Positions 13,795-26,870 of a DNA stretch of 64,000 bases are shown here, one piece after another. Every line of letters starts with the position of its first letter. Position 1 is the stretch's first letter. The translations under genes and the position numbers were made by a program. The notes beneath the pieces were generated by a model. It did no database searches, was not told the DNA's origin, and saw nothing but the letters and a program-made list of their open reading frames with translations. Where the stretch lies: the NCBI RefSeq assembly GCF_030867095.1, contig NC_081833.1, positions 68,847,895-68,911,894 of the forward strand, read 5' to 3'. Origin of the DNA: Alligator mississippiensis. Taxonomy: Eukaryota > Chordata > Crocodylia > Alligatoridae.

Positions 13795-15630
13795 CTGGGA
13801 CTACTACCCAGACTTCTTACACATTTCCCTTTTTCAAGCTAAGCTCACCTTAAGGGGCATTAGTCTCATGGTACTTAAGTTGTAATAAATAAAAGTCTAA
13901 GAATGACGCCCAATTATTTTCACCTTCAAAGGTCGGTCATTGCAAGCATGTTCAATAGCGAGAGCTAATTCCATCAGCAGGTATCAGGCCCATTTCCTAA
14001 AGTGATAATATTATTGTTTTTAACTTATCTTCCCTTCTTGGCAGCCTTTAAGCTCTTCCGTTTCACTCCATCAACCTCACTCACAACATCACAAGTCACC
14101 TAGATGCCATATGTTGAAAGACAGAGAGACGGAGAGTAAACACCCCCAGAGTCAGGGTTATAGATACTACCTTTTGACAACACTCAATGGCGTAAAGCTG
14201 AGCAGGTGAATAATTTTTTCCCACTAAACTAAATCAGCTATTATTCTTTACATGTCTGACCACAGGCTGAAACGGGTTCCATAAATACATTAGTTTAGTC
14301 TAGACTAATTCAAACAAACTAGGTATGCAAATATTCAGCGCACCAATGGCAAGATGCTTTTGCTGATAACTCTTGCTTTAGTGCGTTGGTCCCAAATTCT
14401 GATTGCTTTTCTCGCACTTCTTTAGATGGAAAGACATAAACAGCTATGAAAACCACTTCTTTAATATGCTACTTTTCAATTCAATTCAGACATACACTTA
14501 TTGGCAAAAGGAACAACATGAACTAGGGAAAAAAGAAATCAGAATCAAGCACTATAACGCTACAGCAAATGCAAAGTAATTTTCATGCTTTGGATCCTGA
14601 CTGATTCAGATACAGAGCAATCTCTTCACTACATAGCACAAGAGAAGAAAAAAAGGGAGGAGGGCACATTTCTTCTCCTCCTTCTGTGTTGGGGACTGTT
14701 CCAGACAGATTGATTTTTTACTTGAATTCTACATTTCTGCAAGCCTTTTACAGCCTATGCTAATAACTTGTATTTGGTGCAATGGAAAATATATGCATGC
14801 TATTGCAGAGGACAAAAATGTCCTAAATCTTAGTGGCCTGGATTCTTCGACCTCGACAAGTTTAGTCTGAAAACATTTGTTACATGATGAAAAGCTTTGT
14901 GGGAATTCTAATAACATTCTCAAAGGGTTAACGATGCCGAACTGATTGGCACTAAAAACTAGATTTCATTTGGTACAGTGACAGGGAAGCTATGCCACCA
15001 GGACTACACATCCATGCCCACATTATTATAGGACAATTTAGGTCATCTTATTTTAAATTTCATGGCTCTGTAACATAGATGTAAATCAAAGTCAGTGAGG
15101 CAAATGATGATTTTTCCATAGTGAGATTTTTTATAGTCTTGATCTTGAAAATATGCTTTGGACCAAAGCTGTCTATCAAAAGTCTATGAATTAGCCAAAG
15201 AAGTTCGTGCTGTTGCTCGTACACAATTAGGATCAGAAACTAGAAGTGGGAAGCTTTCAGAATGAGACATGGCTCATCATGCTTACGATATGACTTGACC
15301 AACAAAAAAAATTTGACATTTTAACAGTTGGAATCAGAAGCTTTTCTATTCTGGAAATGTACAAAGATTGAAATGGTGAGATTCTGCACAGAGGCACAGC
15401 GATAGAGGCAAGTAAATAATACATACTGTGTTTGAATGTGTAAAAAAACCAAAGAGAGATGTATGTTCACCTGATATATAGAGGTGTGCATGTCTAAGCA
15501 CATTATCTGTTACTGAAGAATCACAAGTACTTAATTAACATGATGGTTGTACACAGAATCAGTCATATACAAAGCAATTCTTTACTTTAATAAACATACC
15601 ATGAATTTGATAGATTAGTTGTTTTCTTTT

Positions 15631-15733
15631 TTAGAGTTGATTTATCCGTCACTTTCATTTCCAGATTTGATTTATTGGTCAATTTCTTTTCCAGATTTGA
15701 TTTATTGGGCAATTTCTTTTCAAGATTTGATTA
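15631..15733 (+). repeat. 30-bp tandem repeat, 3.4 units
   Basis: The units at 15661-15690 and 15691-15720 differ at one base (TTATTGGTC against TTATTGGGC). The unit before (15631-15660) is more diverged and the one after is partial (to about 15733). The core is CCAGATTTGATTTATTGG. Copies are contiguous, without spacers, so it is not a CRISPR array. Confidence 0.9.
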
Positions 15734-18700
15734 AAGCACATTGCATAAGTCCTTTTAGATGTACTTCTAAATATCGCACATATATCTAGTACTGTATGTT
15801 TAAAATCTTAATTCCCAAACTTTCTTGATTAACAATTCATCTTTTCTGTCCGGAGCCAGTCCCTATTATACATGAATATAGTCTGAATCTGATGAAACAA
15901 CCAATTATAGTGGACATAAAATACAGTAAGTACAGTTTTATAATAAACTGCATACAGTGATGCTTTAAGGAAATTCAAGGGAATTTATATAAGGTATTCA
16001 CACACACTAAGTAAAACCTCAGTTCTGGGCTCCACATTTTTTTACTTTAAAATTACGTATCAGGCTAGAAAATACCAGTCAAAGGGCAATACTGTAATAC
16101 AGCTCCTTTTGCTCTAAAGCAAGCAGAGCTAGGACCTCGATATAAGGGAAGGAGTTTTTCCTTAATGAATAAGATCTCAGGCACCAACGTGACTGTTTAG
16201 GGAAACAACGGCATATACTGCGGAACAGAGTGGACTCTGCGAGCTGAATCCTGCATTGAAGTTAGTGACAATTTTAGACCCTAGCATATGTTTGAGGGGA
16301 TTGTTACCCGAAAATGCAATGGGAACTTTAGCATCCACCTGAACAGACACCACTTTAACGACTCCTCTGCACGGCAGCAGCTCTCGCACCGAATCCTCCT
16401 CCTCTGTGCTGCATTGTGGTGTCAGCAGCAGTATCATCCCAAATCCCCTTAGAGCAGCGGGACCCGAAACCCTCTAGCGTACCGGTGAGACTGCTGCCGA
16501 CGTCGCACTGCTAATGGCAGCCATCTGCTGCCGAAGCAAAGCTTTCCTCCTGAATTGCGGTTGGTCCCGACTGGTGCGTGTGACACTGCAAGGCTTACCA
16601 GATAGTCAAGTGAACCAAATCAGTACCCAAATGAGACCTCTGTAAGGGGCGCTGCATGAAGGGAGAGATCTTCCATAGCCAGTCAATAGCGAGTGTTCAT
16701 CCACTGAGGGAGCACTAAGCCAAAATGCCAGCGTGGCATTAGGGAGAGCGGTGCCAGATGAGTCATCTTTTGAATAGAAAGAGCAGCAGAGGAAGCTACA
16801 GCTTCCACGGGAAATTTAATAAGGGGAAGGCTGCCAAGCTAGATGTTTTGACCAGATTTGAGCTGTGGTAATTAAACTCTGCCTAGCTTGAATTCCACCC
16901 CCTGCAACCTCAACAAGATACAGGTGTATTATTCACTTCCTACGGTGCCCCAAGCTCTGGATGATGCTGGGCTAGGCTGTTACACTGCTGCTTCTTTCCA
17001 CTGGTGGGTGAAACGGTCTTTGTCCATGCGGTCTTTCTCTGCTTCGCAGGGGTGTTTTGAGGCCCGTGATAAATGCAATGAGAGACTCTCAAAAAGTGTG
17101 AGCATGTTTTACAGGCACCACTTGTCTCCTCTGGATAAACTGGACAACCTCAGCATTGCCCCACCAGCACGGCGGGACAGCAGAACCCAGACCCGGTCTA
17201 TCCAGGGGCTTTGCAACCTGCGTAATGCCCGGCTGGTTGCTGAATTAAGCATGAGCCACTCGTGCATTTGTTGAGGCTTTGATTTCAAAGGGCACTGCTT
17301 CTCCGCTCAGCTGGAGCTCGCTGGCAGTCCTGAGCAACCGATGGGAGAGGCGGTGCCCTTTAAATAAAAGCCTCGGCACACACCTGGAACAACTCAGCTG
17401 TTTGCTGCTGATATATATATACCCTTGGCTACTTCACAAACACCCTCCTTCCCAGTGCAGGGAAGGCACTTGACCCCGCAAAGGAGCTGAATCCTACATT
17501 ATTTTTGCATATGCCATCTGTAGGCTTCATTAGACAAAACATTTCCATTTTGCCTAGCACTGAGCCCTTTCCAATGGACAACATCTGTCCCATGGCAGGA
17601 TCAGGTCCAACGTTAACAGCATTCATACGGTGCATATACATGCCACCGGTAAGTATATATTAAGGGCCCGCTCAAACTGAAGTTGAAGGAAGCCTCCCCT
17701 TTGAATTCAGCAAGAAGTGCATCAGGCCCTAAAAGAAAAAACAAAAAACAAAAAAATAAGCTATGCAGAGCATGCAGGTGGGCAGCAGCAATCTCCGAAG
17801 GTGTTTACACGGCTTTCCTTTTGCCACGCAGCTAGCCATGAAAGCAAGAAGTGTGCAGAGAGATACAGAGGCGTGTGCATTTTGCGTGGCACTAAGCAGA
17901 ACAGAAACAGACTCCTCCAGCATCTGTATCTGTGACCTTTTGTACTAAAGGTTTGCAATAAACAGATACTGCATCTGAATTTCCTTGGGTTCGTTTCTTG
18001 GCCAAAACATTTGGTTCTACACAATTGCTCTGTTTTCCATGTTTCCCCCCAACAAGGCCTTTTTTATTGCTGCAGGGTCAGATTGTTGGCATTGCAGCAC
18101 ATGTGCACCGATACATATGAAAGAGGCGAGACTACGGTTTCACCTGGCGAAAGGTGAGGCAAACGCCTGAAGGACAAGAGAAGAAAATGGGAACTGCTTT
18201 TGCATGGCCTTGGGTAACTACCGCTTAGGGAGATCCAGCTGAGAAATGGAGATCTCCCTGTGCACCCTTCCTTGTTCAAATTGTCTTGTGGAAGTTTAGT
18301 TTTCTACCAGAAGAATTTGTTAAAGTCCTGGTTTGTGGGGATACTTCTCTTCAATGGATTTCTGTTTTTCATTGGACTCCATCTGACTGAAGCAAAGGAT
18401 GGAGCTGCCAAGTGAAATAACAGAAGGTGACTTTCCTGAAAGGAAGTGAAGCCGTTCACTGCATGAATAAATGCTTCTTCAAGAATATCTGCAGCTAAAT
18501 TTTGAGTCAGGCCCTCAGTTGCCAACCATACTCACTAGATGCATAGTTTGCAGGACCCCAGTTATACAGGATGTGATTATGACCCACAAACAGGCTGTAA
18601 CTCTCCCTTTCCATCCAGTCTTCAGAAGTATCCTTGAACCAAATCATGTCCTACACATGGAGAGGACCTTCTATATGCAGATATCCTTACTTCACCCATG

Positions 18701-21700
18701 CAGAAAGAGGGCTCAGCAGGTCCCACAGAGCTTACCCTCCTTCCACATAGTGCCTCCCTTCGTAATCCAGTTAACACTGGAGGCTGGAGAAGGAAATGGT
18801 CAAGACAAAACCATCACAGAGATGAAGAGCTCCATCTCTTTATACCCAGGAAGGCCCTGGTGCTCTCCAGGACCTGTGCTGCCAAATGGGGCAGAGAGCA
18901 CCAGGAACTACAATCATGATGTAGCTACATAGCCCTGTGGATCTCTGCTAGCTTTGGAAGAAGACTGTGCTACCTCTGACAAAAGATTTAGGGACATCTT
19001 CCTTCTGAGACACGTCCCGCAGGGAGTTTGTGGGAATGATCTGATCCTCTAACCTCACCTATGTATGTGTGGCACCCCAATTACAGTCAGTTTACCCATA
19101 CCTTAGCATTTCTTCCTGTTTGCCTACATCTATTTTCAATAGACCCAAGGATGTTTTTCCCCGGACTGTATAGATCCGCTTGTTTCCTACTTGCCATTTA
19201 AAACACTGCAGTGCTTTCTTTCCTTCTTTAAAGTGCCTTAAATTTTAAATGAGCTTCCTTAGAAGCTGTTGCCCCTTAGGGCATCTGACCTCCTGGAATA
19301 AGAAGAGGCCAGGATGTTTCAGGTAAATCCTGTATCACTCTGCTTCCATAGTCCTGAGTCACTCTGATTGCAGTAGGCTCCTTTTCTGCACTGAATGCAG
19401 ACAGCCCGGAGTCAGATCGTGCCCAGGAAGCACCTTCGTTGAAAAGATGCATCTGTGCATTGTCTTTGACATATAATCCACTGTGTCCCTGCAGAATCCA
19501 CTTGCTGGTGGTGAAAACGTGAACGGAGGGCCTGATACAAAGCCTCCCATTGACCTCAGTTGACTTTGGATCTGGCCATTAGATACAGAAGCTAGCTTAG
19601 TCTTCCTTTTTTCTGAATGGTAATACATGAGCAAAATACCCTGGAAGGGCAGTCTTACCAGTATGTGATTCCTTGGCAAAGTCAGGACAGCTTTGTTTTA
19701 TAAAGGTAAGCCGGCTAAAAAAAGGGAATTTGAAATGAAATTCTAGTGCTCAGGTATCAAATGCAAAAGGCACCATCATTAAAAGACATCTCCTTGGATG
19801 GACTGGATGTCAACATTTCTTTTGTCCTCCTTAGGCCAGTTTTGAACCATATTACTGTTATTGAGTCGCATGAGGAAACAGCTATTTGCAAATGGCTCAG
19901 TGAGCTGTCATCTCTGCTCCACATATGACAAAGGCCAATGCAACACAACAGTAACATCCACCCAGGAGATGCAGGGAGCGCTGCTGACAGGACCTGGCAA
20001 AGGACGAGCTCCCACCAAGTGGGTCCTGTGAATACGGTGGTGGGGACCTAACTGCATCCTTTTAAAGGCAGATCTGTCTACACTCATGACCATGGAGATC
20101 TGAAGGACTGAAGTGGGACAGCCAAGGATCTGTCAAAGTGCTGAGCTGTTTCAACTCGAGGGGAGTCCAAATCTGAGGAGAGAAGGGTCCCGGAGGAAGG
20201 ACAGACCACGTACACAGAGGGTGGGAGAGAGTCCAAACAGAATTCCTTGGGCACCTGAACCTTTCCTGACCTTTGGGATTCAAACTTTCCTAGTTTTTAT
20301 TTTGAGGTCTTTAAAAAAATACCTGAACAAACTCTTCAAATTGAATATACCTACAGCAACCTCTCCATGGCTGTCCCTCCCGCAAAGAAAGCCAATGGTA
20401 AGCATTTGAAGCCAGAGAGTCTTCCTAAAAGAAAACAGAAGAAGAAGATCCTTTTTGCTGCAGTACTTTGCCCAAATGAAAATCTTCCAGCGGCCTCCAG
20501 CTTTCCCAACAGATATTTTCCTCTCCGTTTTTTTGTTATACCAACTTTCCCACGCAAAGCGAATCCACACTCAAACACTTGATGCAGCAGGAAGCCAACA
20601 CTCATGCCCAGAAATCCCCAAATTCTCAAAACCACTGAAAAAATACATGCATCGCCGTTTTGTATTCTGCCCCTGTTTAAACACAAACTGGCTCTAATGG
20701 GTTGTTTTTACCTCTGCTTTCTTTTTCTGAGACCACAGTGCAACGTTGCAAGGCAAACATGTTGAACTCGAGTAGACTGTGGAAGTGGTTGGAGCCAGGT
20801 TTTTACAGCAACCTCGTTCCCACCATTGCACAAAAATGTTCTGCATTCCCTTCCCTTTCCTTCCTTTTTAAGGTGTTTTTAGTGGTGTGGGCGGCTTGGA
20901 CAGAAGATGAGGGACATGGCAGTTCTCATTTGCACTGACTGGCGTTTTGAGATGTGGATAACCAGCCTGGTTCACCACTTACATTATTTTGGAATAGCCT
21001 CCTCCTTTTCAAGCAATAAAGCACAGAATCAGAGCCACTGATGTGAGGCCTGATTGGCCAGGGCTTCTGTGTCAATGGAGCTCTGGGTTTGCGGCGGCCG
21101 CCAGAAACTCTTAAATGAGGCTTTCGGAAAAGGGATAGTGCACACAGCCGATTAGCAAAAACCAACAATGCCATGTCAGCCACTGGCTCCAGTTTGGCTC
21201 ACCTGTCAGCTTCACAGGAGTATTTAGATCTACAGCAGAAACAAGGAACAGATGTTGGGCAATTGAAAACCTTGAGCCTTGCATTGTTTTATTGACTTGT
21301 CACCGCAGAGAAATTTGCTTTAATTTACTTTAAAAGTAAACGGCTGGATTTTCATGAAAATGGCAGCAAGTCACCGCTCTTAATGAGGATGTAAAACGCA
21401 GATTTTGTTTAAGAACCAGAGGCACCAATTCCAAATGCAGCGCTTGTTTGAATATACACATTATCTGCCCTCCCTCTGCAACATGCTGGTTTATTTGCAA
21501 AATGCCTGACATACCTGAGAAAGCAGCATGCGAGCTCTTGAAAGCCTGCCCAAAAAACTATAGTGATTTTTTTTTTACGGCACTTGATTGTATCAGGTAA
21601 CGGCATTTTTGAAAGAAGTAATTCATATCCAGATAGAGACCCTTTTCCGTTGAACCCTGTTGGCTTGAAGGCAGCCTTCAAAACAGCTTGAAGAAAGGGG

Positions 21701-22965
21701 AGGGGGAAGAATCCTGCCAAAAGTCCTGCAGTCCAGTGACTTCAGATCAGGCAAAGACACACAACATTTCAAAAATAAACTAACAGCCTGTGCCATTCTT
21801 GGCTGATGTCCTGGCAGTGTTTAATAGGATGAGTGAATTCCCTCCTCCCCTCCAAGTACTGTTGAAGCAATCGGCAATATACTGTGCACTGCAGTACGAT
21901 ACCGCTCGGGCCAGTGCGGGGTGAGGTGGAAGGCCACAAACGATCACCTTCAAAACTAGCACCGGCCAATTCTGTCTTGACTGATGTGAGCAATCCTAAA
22001 GGGAACGAAGAGAGCCCTTTGGGTGAGTAAGAAAAGCCACTAGGCCCGATTCTGAGCAGCATTCGGCATAGGCAAGAGGTGGGAAGCAGAGGGTAAAGAT
22101 GGCAGTGCCATCGGGAGGTAGTTGCAGTCTGCTGGGTGAGTTTGGTCCCATGCTGCAGAGCGGTTTGAATGTTTTTGATGGGTTTGGCCCAAGTAGACCG
22201 TTCTGGCAACTAGAAATATCCAGCATGCAGAAACCCTTATACAACATCTGCCACAATACGAGCGGAGATGGAAGGTGGAATAGAAGCACTGCACCACCTC
22301 CATGCTAACCCAAGGTCCCTTCCTCATGAGGGCAATGCCCAGATAACTGAGGAAACCAGCTGGCTTAGTCTTCTATTCACCGAGGCACAAGAGAGAGACA
22401 TAACCTCTGGCCAACAAGCACAAGACAGCCATTTACAATCTCTTGTTGAAGCACAAGAATAATAGAAATGGGCATCATGCATCGGTTTTCTGGATTTGGG
22501 GATTTCCACAAGAACAAACCTTTCACCACTATTTAGCCTGATATATACAGTAACTATTGTATTCACCAAAGAAGTACAACTGCCATGAAGTTGAGGGGCA
22601 GGGCATGGAGGTTAGGAGGTAGGGACGTGACTAAAAAAAAAAAATACTACATTCATTCCTAATTGTAGAGCTTGGAAATTTAGAAAATGCTTGTACTCGG
22701 GCCAGGGCGGGGAAGAAAAATTTGAATGGCTAGAAATATTCAGGTCATCAACTCAGCACCATGACAGCACCCTACAGCACTGGCAGAGCATCAGCTTTGT
22801 GACAATTGAGAGAACTGAGCCCTAATGAGTCACAAACAATTAGTCCTTGTTGGTCATTCAATCTAGCATAGTGGTCTTCCCCTAATATAAGTAGCCTGAA
22901 AAAAACAAGAGCCTGGGATGACATGGCTGCAAGGATAAAGAGGTTATTTACCTTGGTTTTCCATA

Positions 22966-22990
22966 TTTTAAACGTTCTTTTTAAACGTTC
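22966..22990 (+). repeat. 13-bp tandem duplication containing AACGTT
   Basis: TTTTAAACGTTC occurs at 22966-22977 and 22979-22990. Each copy has the palindrome AACGTT. Confidence 0.8.
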
Positions 22991-23241
22991 GAGCTCTCTA
23001 AAACAACGGAGTTGTTATTTCCCCTTCCACGCCATTCCCTTGCTGATGTTCCATTGCCACTGCAAATTGAGCAAAGGTAACATTTCCCCATAATACACAA
23101 TACTGCCACTGTCCTGTTGAACGACTTATTTCCTCTTGGTACAGTTTCAGAAGGACAGTGGTATAATGGCCAAAATAAATTCTAATCCAAAATTTTTGAG
23201 ACATCAAAGTTAAGCTTAACTTGTAAAGCTACTTAGGAGGA

Positions 23242-23260
23242 GAACCCCCCCCCCCCCCCA
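23242..23260 (+). repeat. Poly-C tract
   Basis: A run of about 15 C, with uncertain length in the assembly. Confidence 0.85.
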
Positions 23261-23839
23261 AACATGCTGGCTTTATCGTATGGACAAGCATTTTAGTTGA
23301 GATGATTATGCAATGGTAAGCAGGGTATAAAATAAATATACTGTGTCTTTAATGCATTAATTACTTTGGAAAACAAAATGAACTACTGTACAGAGAACAA
23401 TATGTTTTTTCTTCTTTTATTTCAATAAAATCTGGTTACTAAACTCTATTCTTTAGGGACTGTACAGAAGAAACCATACATTTTCATTTCAGCTGCTGCA
23501 TCTCTAATTTGATTCACTGGCTCAAGTCTCAGTGGGAATGACAGAGTTTTATATCCCCCTGATCCAAACAAATTGAGCTCAGTCGATTTTTCTCTATGTG
23601 GATCTTTCTGGTGCAACTTTAAACCTCTTGGACAAAATTTCTCTCTGTTCAGCATCATACGTTTTGGTCAGCTTCTGTCTTCCCACCCTGGATCTGCTTA
23701 CTGTCATATGAACATAGTTTATGAAGTTCTTTGGGATGAAAGGTCTTCTTCCATGCAGTCTGTTATTGAGTTACATCTCTGAAGACAGATGGGTGCCAAG
23801 ATGGGTTCAAATCTGAGCTGGAATCCCAGATGAAAACCC

Positions 23840-23955
23840 CAGATGGACACTTGACTGGGATGATGTAGTCAGGGACAATGCGGCCTTGAGCAGAGGGCTG
23901 GGCTACATGACCTTGTAAGGTCCCTTCCAGCCCCATTTTCCTGTGATCCTATGAA
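23840..23955 (+). mobile_element. CR1 LINE, 3' end fragment
   Basis: The segment contains ACTGGGATGATGTAGTCAGG, then GGGCTACATGACCTTGTAAG directly followed by GTCCCTTCCAGCCCCATTTT, and ends in CTGTGATCCTATGAA. These are characteristic of CR1 3' untranslated ends, which finish in short ATTCTATGAT-like repeats rather than poly(A). It is 5'-truncated like most CR1 copies, and the left boundary is uncertain. CR1 is the dominant LINE of birds, crocodilians and turtles, so this supports a sauropsid source. Confidence 0.85.
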
Positions 23956-24639
23956 GCGAAGAAGATGGCATCACAGACATTTGTCAGGAAGGGTTGATAG
24001 GATTGTTTTCTCCAGAAATGTGAATTTCCCCATTACATAAATGCAAATTGCACAGTACCCACAGCCATGACCTAAGAACCATCCCTACAGCTTCTGCATA
24101 AAGGGTTTGAGGTTGGTTCCTAAAGGCACAAGAACAAATGGGCCTTCACTATTGCATATTTCTTGGCCATACTATCCCATTACATTGGTTACAGAAGTAA
24201 TTTGAGCAGATTTGGGCACCACTTACTTACATTTTCCATCTGCTTGTTTGTTGTCTATGTACCTCCCTCCCCATTGATCTCACTCACTTTCCCATAGCCA
24301 TACTTTCTCTGGCCACAGCACTTGCCCATGGGAAGAGCTCCCACTACAATGCATTTTCACTACTATGAGGACTGCTGCTGCAGATAGTGCTCTGCTTGTT
24401 CCCGGCACCCCATGCATTGGATGGCTCAGATCTGGGACACGGAGTGGAAAGAAACGGCTGAAAAGGGACTGCTGTGATACACCGTGTGGCCTCACTGATG
24501 ATGCTCTCCTGGCTGAAACAGTCTTCATAAGTGATGCCTACAGGGACTGCAGACAGTGCTTAGATCCCTGCAACACGCTTACAGCTATACGGATACTCTG
24601 AGTAAATAGTACTGACCTGGGAGGTTCAGGTCCCACCTC

Positions 24640-24740
24640 TCCCACTGGGTAACATTACATCCCTGCCTATGTTTCAGCTTCCCCATCTGTAAATGATCCC
24701 GACCTCTTTGGTAAAGGGTGTCATAGCACTGCACTACAGA
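24640..24740 (-). mobile_element. Ancient MIR/L2-like fragment
   Basis: The plus-strand text TTTCAGCTTCCCCATCTGTA resembles the complement of the MIR/L2 segment TACAGATGGGGAAACTGAGGC. The copy is short and diverged. Confidence 0.45.
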
Positions 24741-26784
24741 AGAGCAAGCTCTTGTTGTTGTTAATGGTGTGACGCTGTCATCCAGAGCCACTGCAATCCT
24801 TTTTTTGTGTGTCCTTGTGACAAGGTATTTAGCAGAAATCACAGATTCACTGGACTCTTTCAGGACACACTATGAGCACTTTTGCTATGGACTTAAGCTT
24901 GCAACCTCTGAGATGTTAACTGTGTGCCTTAGCACCCGCACCACCTCTCTCATCACTGCAAAGACCAATGCACACTCGAAAACAGCACTTGGCCATGCTA
25001 AAAAACATTTTGAAAGCTATAGTGTGCTAAGAGCAGCACTGAACCCCTCTCTGAAAGGGCTCTGGGGTAAGCCTTTCCCTTGCTGAAGGAAGCATGGCTA
25101 AACTCTTCTGATCTCCAGAACTGGTATGAGTGAGGCCTGGGCGAGGGTTAGGGTCACTGAGCACCCTCCAGGATTTTGCAGGTGGGTCTCTGGTGCAGGT
25201 CCATCCTATTCTGGAGCAGCTTCTCTCTGGCATATTCTAGAGCTCCCCAGACTATTGCATTAACAAAAGTCTCTACAGTTTATTGCAATACATCTCAGCC
25301 GGAAGCTTTGGAAGCAGATGCCCCAGCCATGAGAAGGTTTAACGTTCCTTTATTTTTCCCCATCTCACAAATGTGGTCCTTTCTAGGAAAGAAACTGTGC
25401 ATGTACATCTAGAGGTTCTCAAATGTGATTTACAAGTCACAAACCCAAGTCAGGCTCATGGTGAGGTCAAGATTTCTATGGAGAAATGCTCAGTCCACCT
25501 ATATTTGTCACAGTTTGGAGTAATTTGCTTCCCTCTCCACGAAAGGGCTGGATCTACCCAAGCCCGCTTCAGAGCTGGCTGGCAACCCCACCAGAGGGTA
25601 AGTTTTCAAAGCAGGTATCTAGCAGAGACACCAGAGGGTAAAATTTTGTGCACAGGGGTTTTAGCTCCCTGGCTGCTATTGAAGTGAATGCAACTCATGT
25701 GACTAAATCCCCATGCAGCGCTTTGAAAATGTACCCCTAGGTGTTAACGGCAACAATGAAGGGGCTACATTAAAAAGGCTACAAACGCGCTGTTATTGCT
25801 GTCACAGCTCTCTGAACAATGCGTCTACTAATTCAATTAATTCAAACAAGTCTCTTCTATCCTGGGGATAGGGTAAAACAAATCCAGGTAAAAAAAAAAA
25901 GAGTATCGAGGCTCTTTCACATCAACTTGCACAGAGCAAAATTGTAAAACATCATACGAGATGGAGAGTTCTGCAGACAGTCCTAACACAAAACTGGGCT
26001 GAACACCCTCGCTTTTGTCTGATGTTCAGTTCCTCTCGCTCTCATCTCAAAATGCCACCCCTTGACAAAACTAGTTTCCCCACAGGAGAGCAATAAACCT
26101 GCCTGCTGTATTCTGGGATTTTATATACGACCCTGGCATCATTAAAAAAATCCTACAATGGGCATCACAAAGAACAAGGGCACTGATTTACCTTTACTGT
26201 ATCACTTCCAATATTTAAAATGGTAAATTAGGGAGACGATGGTTGGGACCTTGGCTGGCATGGGTGACACATGATCCCTGCCTCTGCCCTGAAAAGGTAG
26301 TTTAGGAGTTTAAGAATTTGTGAAGTTTTGGCCATTGCCTTTGATAGCATCTGCTTAAAAAAAATCTGGCCCCCACTACTTACACACACACACAGGGAAA
26401 TCAGTAGGACTATGGAGGTATAAGAACTTAAAGATTTGGCCCACGGTGTATGGAACGCTTTGGGGTTAAAAGCACTCTAAAAAACAGGTAAATATTCCAA
26501 AAACGACTGCTCATCTGGAAGGGTGAAGATAAAAGCTTCACCAGTTAGCGTGGTGTACCCTTTGTGTGAGCAAAGGACTAGGCAGACATTTGGGAGGATT
26601 GCATTTTCTTGTTGCAAATGCTAACATCTTTAAGATACAGAAAGAGACACCGGGAATAGGAGATGCTTCTTTGCCTGCACTCGCCATCTTTTTTTTCCCT
26701 GGAAATAAGAGAAAGCCAGGGGGCACCAGCACGACAATACAAAGGTCCCTTGAACTGCCTCACAGATGCGCATGAACACTGAAT

Positions 26785-26870
26785 TGGACCGTCTTTGCAT
26801 GTCTGTACAGCACCTAACACAGGGGGCCTGTTCCTAGGGACTACAGTATAATACAAATACATTGCTGTTA
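26785..26870 (+). mobile_element. Ancient interspersed repeat fragment
   Basis: GTCTGTACAGCACCTAACAC, then GGGGGCCTGTTCCTAGG…ACTACAGTATAATACAAATA. I recognise this as a widespread old amniote repeat motif (GTACAGCACCTAGCACAATGGGG…TACAAATAATAA) but cannot name the family safely. Confidence 0.4.

Larger units (their letters stand above)
13255..23839. other. Non-coding flank, no gene recognised
   Basis: This is AT-rich DNA with the 30-bp tandem repeat at 15631 and a small CpG-bearing patch at 16,380-16,530. The longest open frame is 153 codons (18471-18932, plus) with no recognisable domain. One isolated NotI-type palindrome, GGCGGCCGCC, occurs at about 21093-21102. Confidence 0.65.

Noticed and set aside
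15631-15733. CRISPR-like array
   Set aside because: The 30-bp units are directly contiguous with no spacers, and the genome is vertebrate.
18471-18932. 153-codon plus-strand open frame
   Set aside because: No domain, no splice or promoter context, and within the length expected by chance in a window this size.
23800-23815. tRNA B-box-like GGGTTCAAATC
   Set aside because: No A box at the right distance and no cloverleaf could be drawn. It sits next to a CR1 end.
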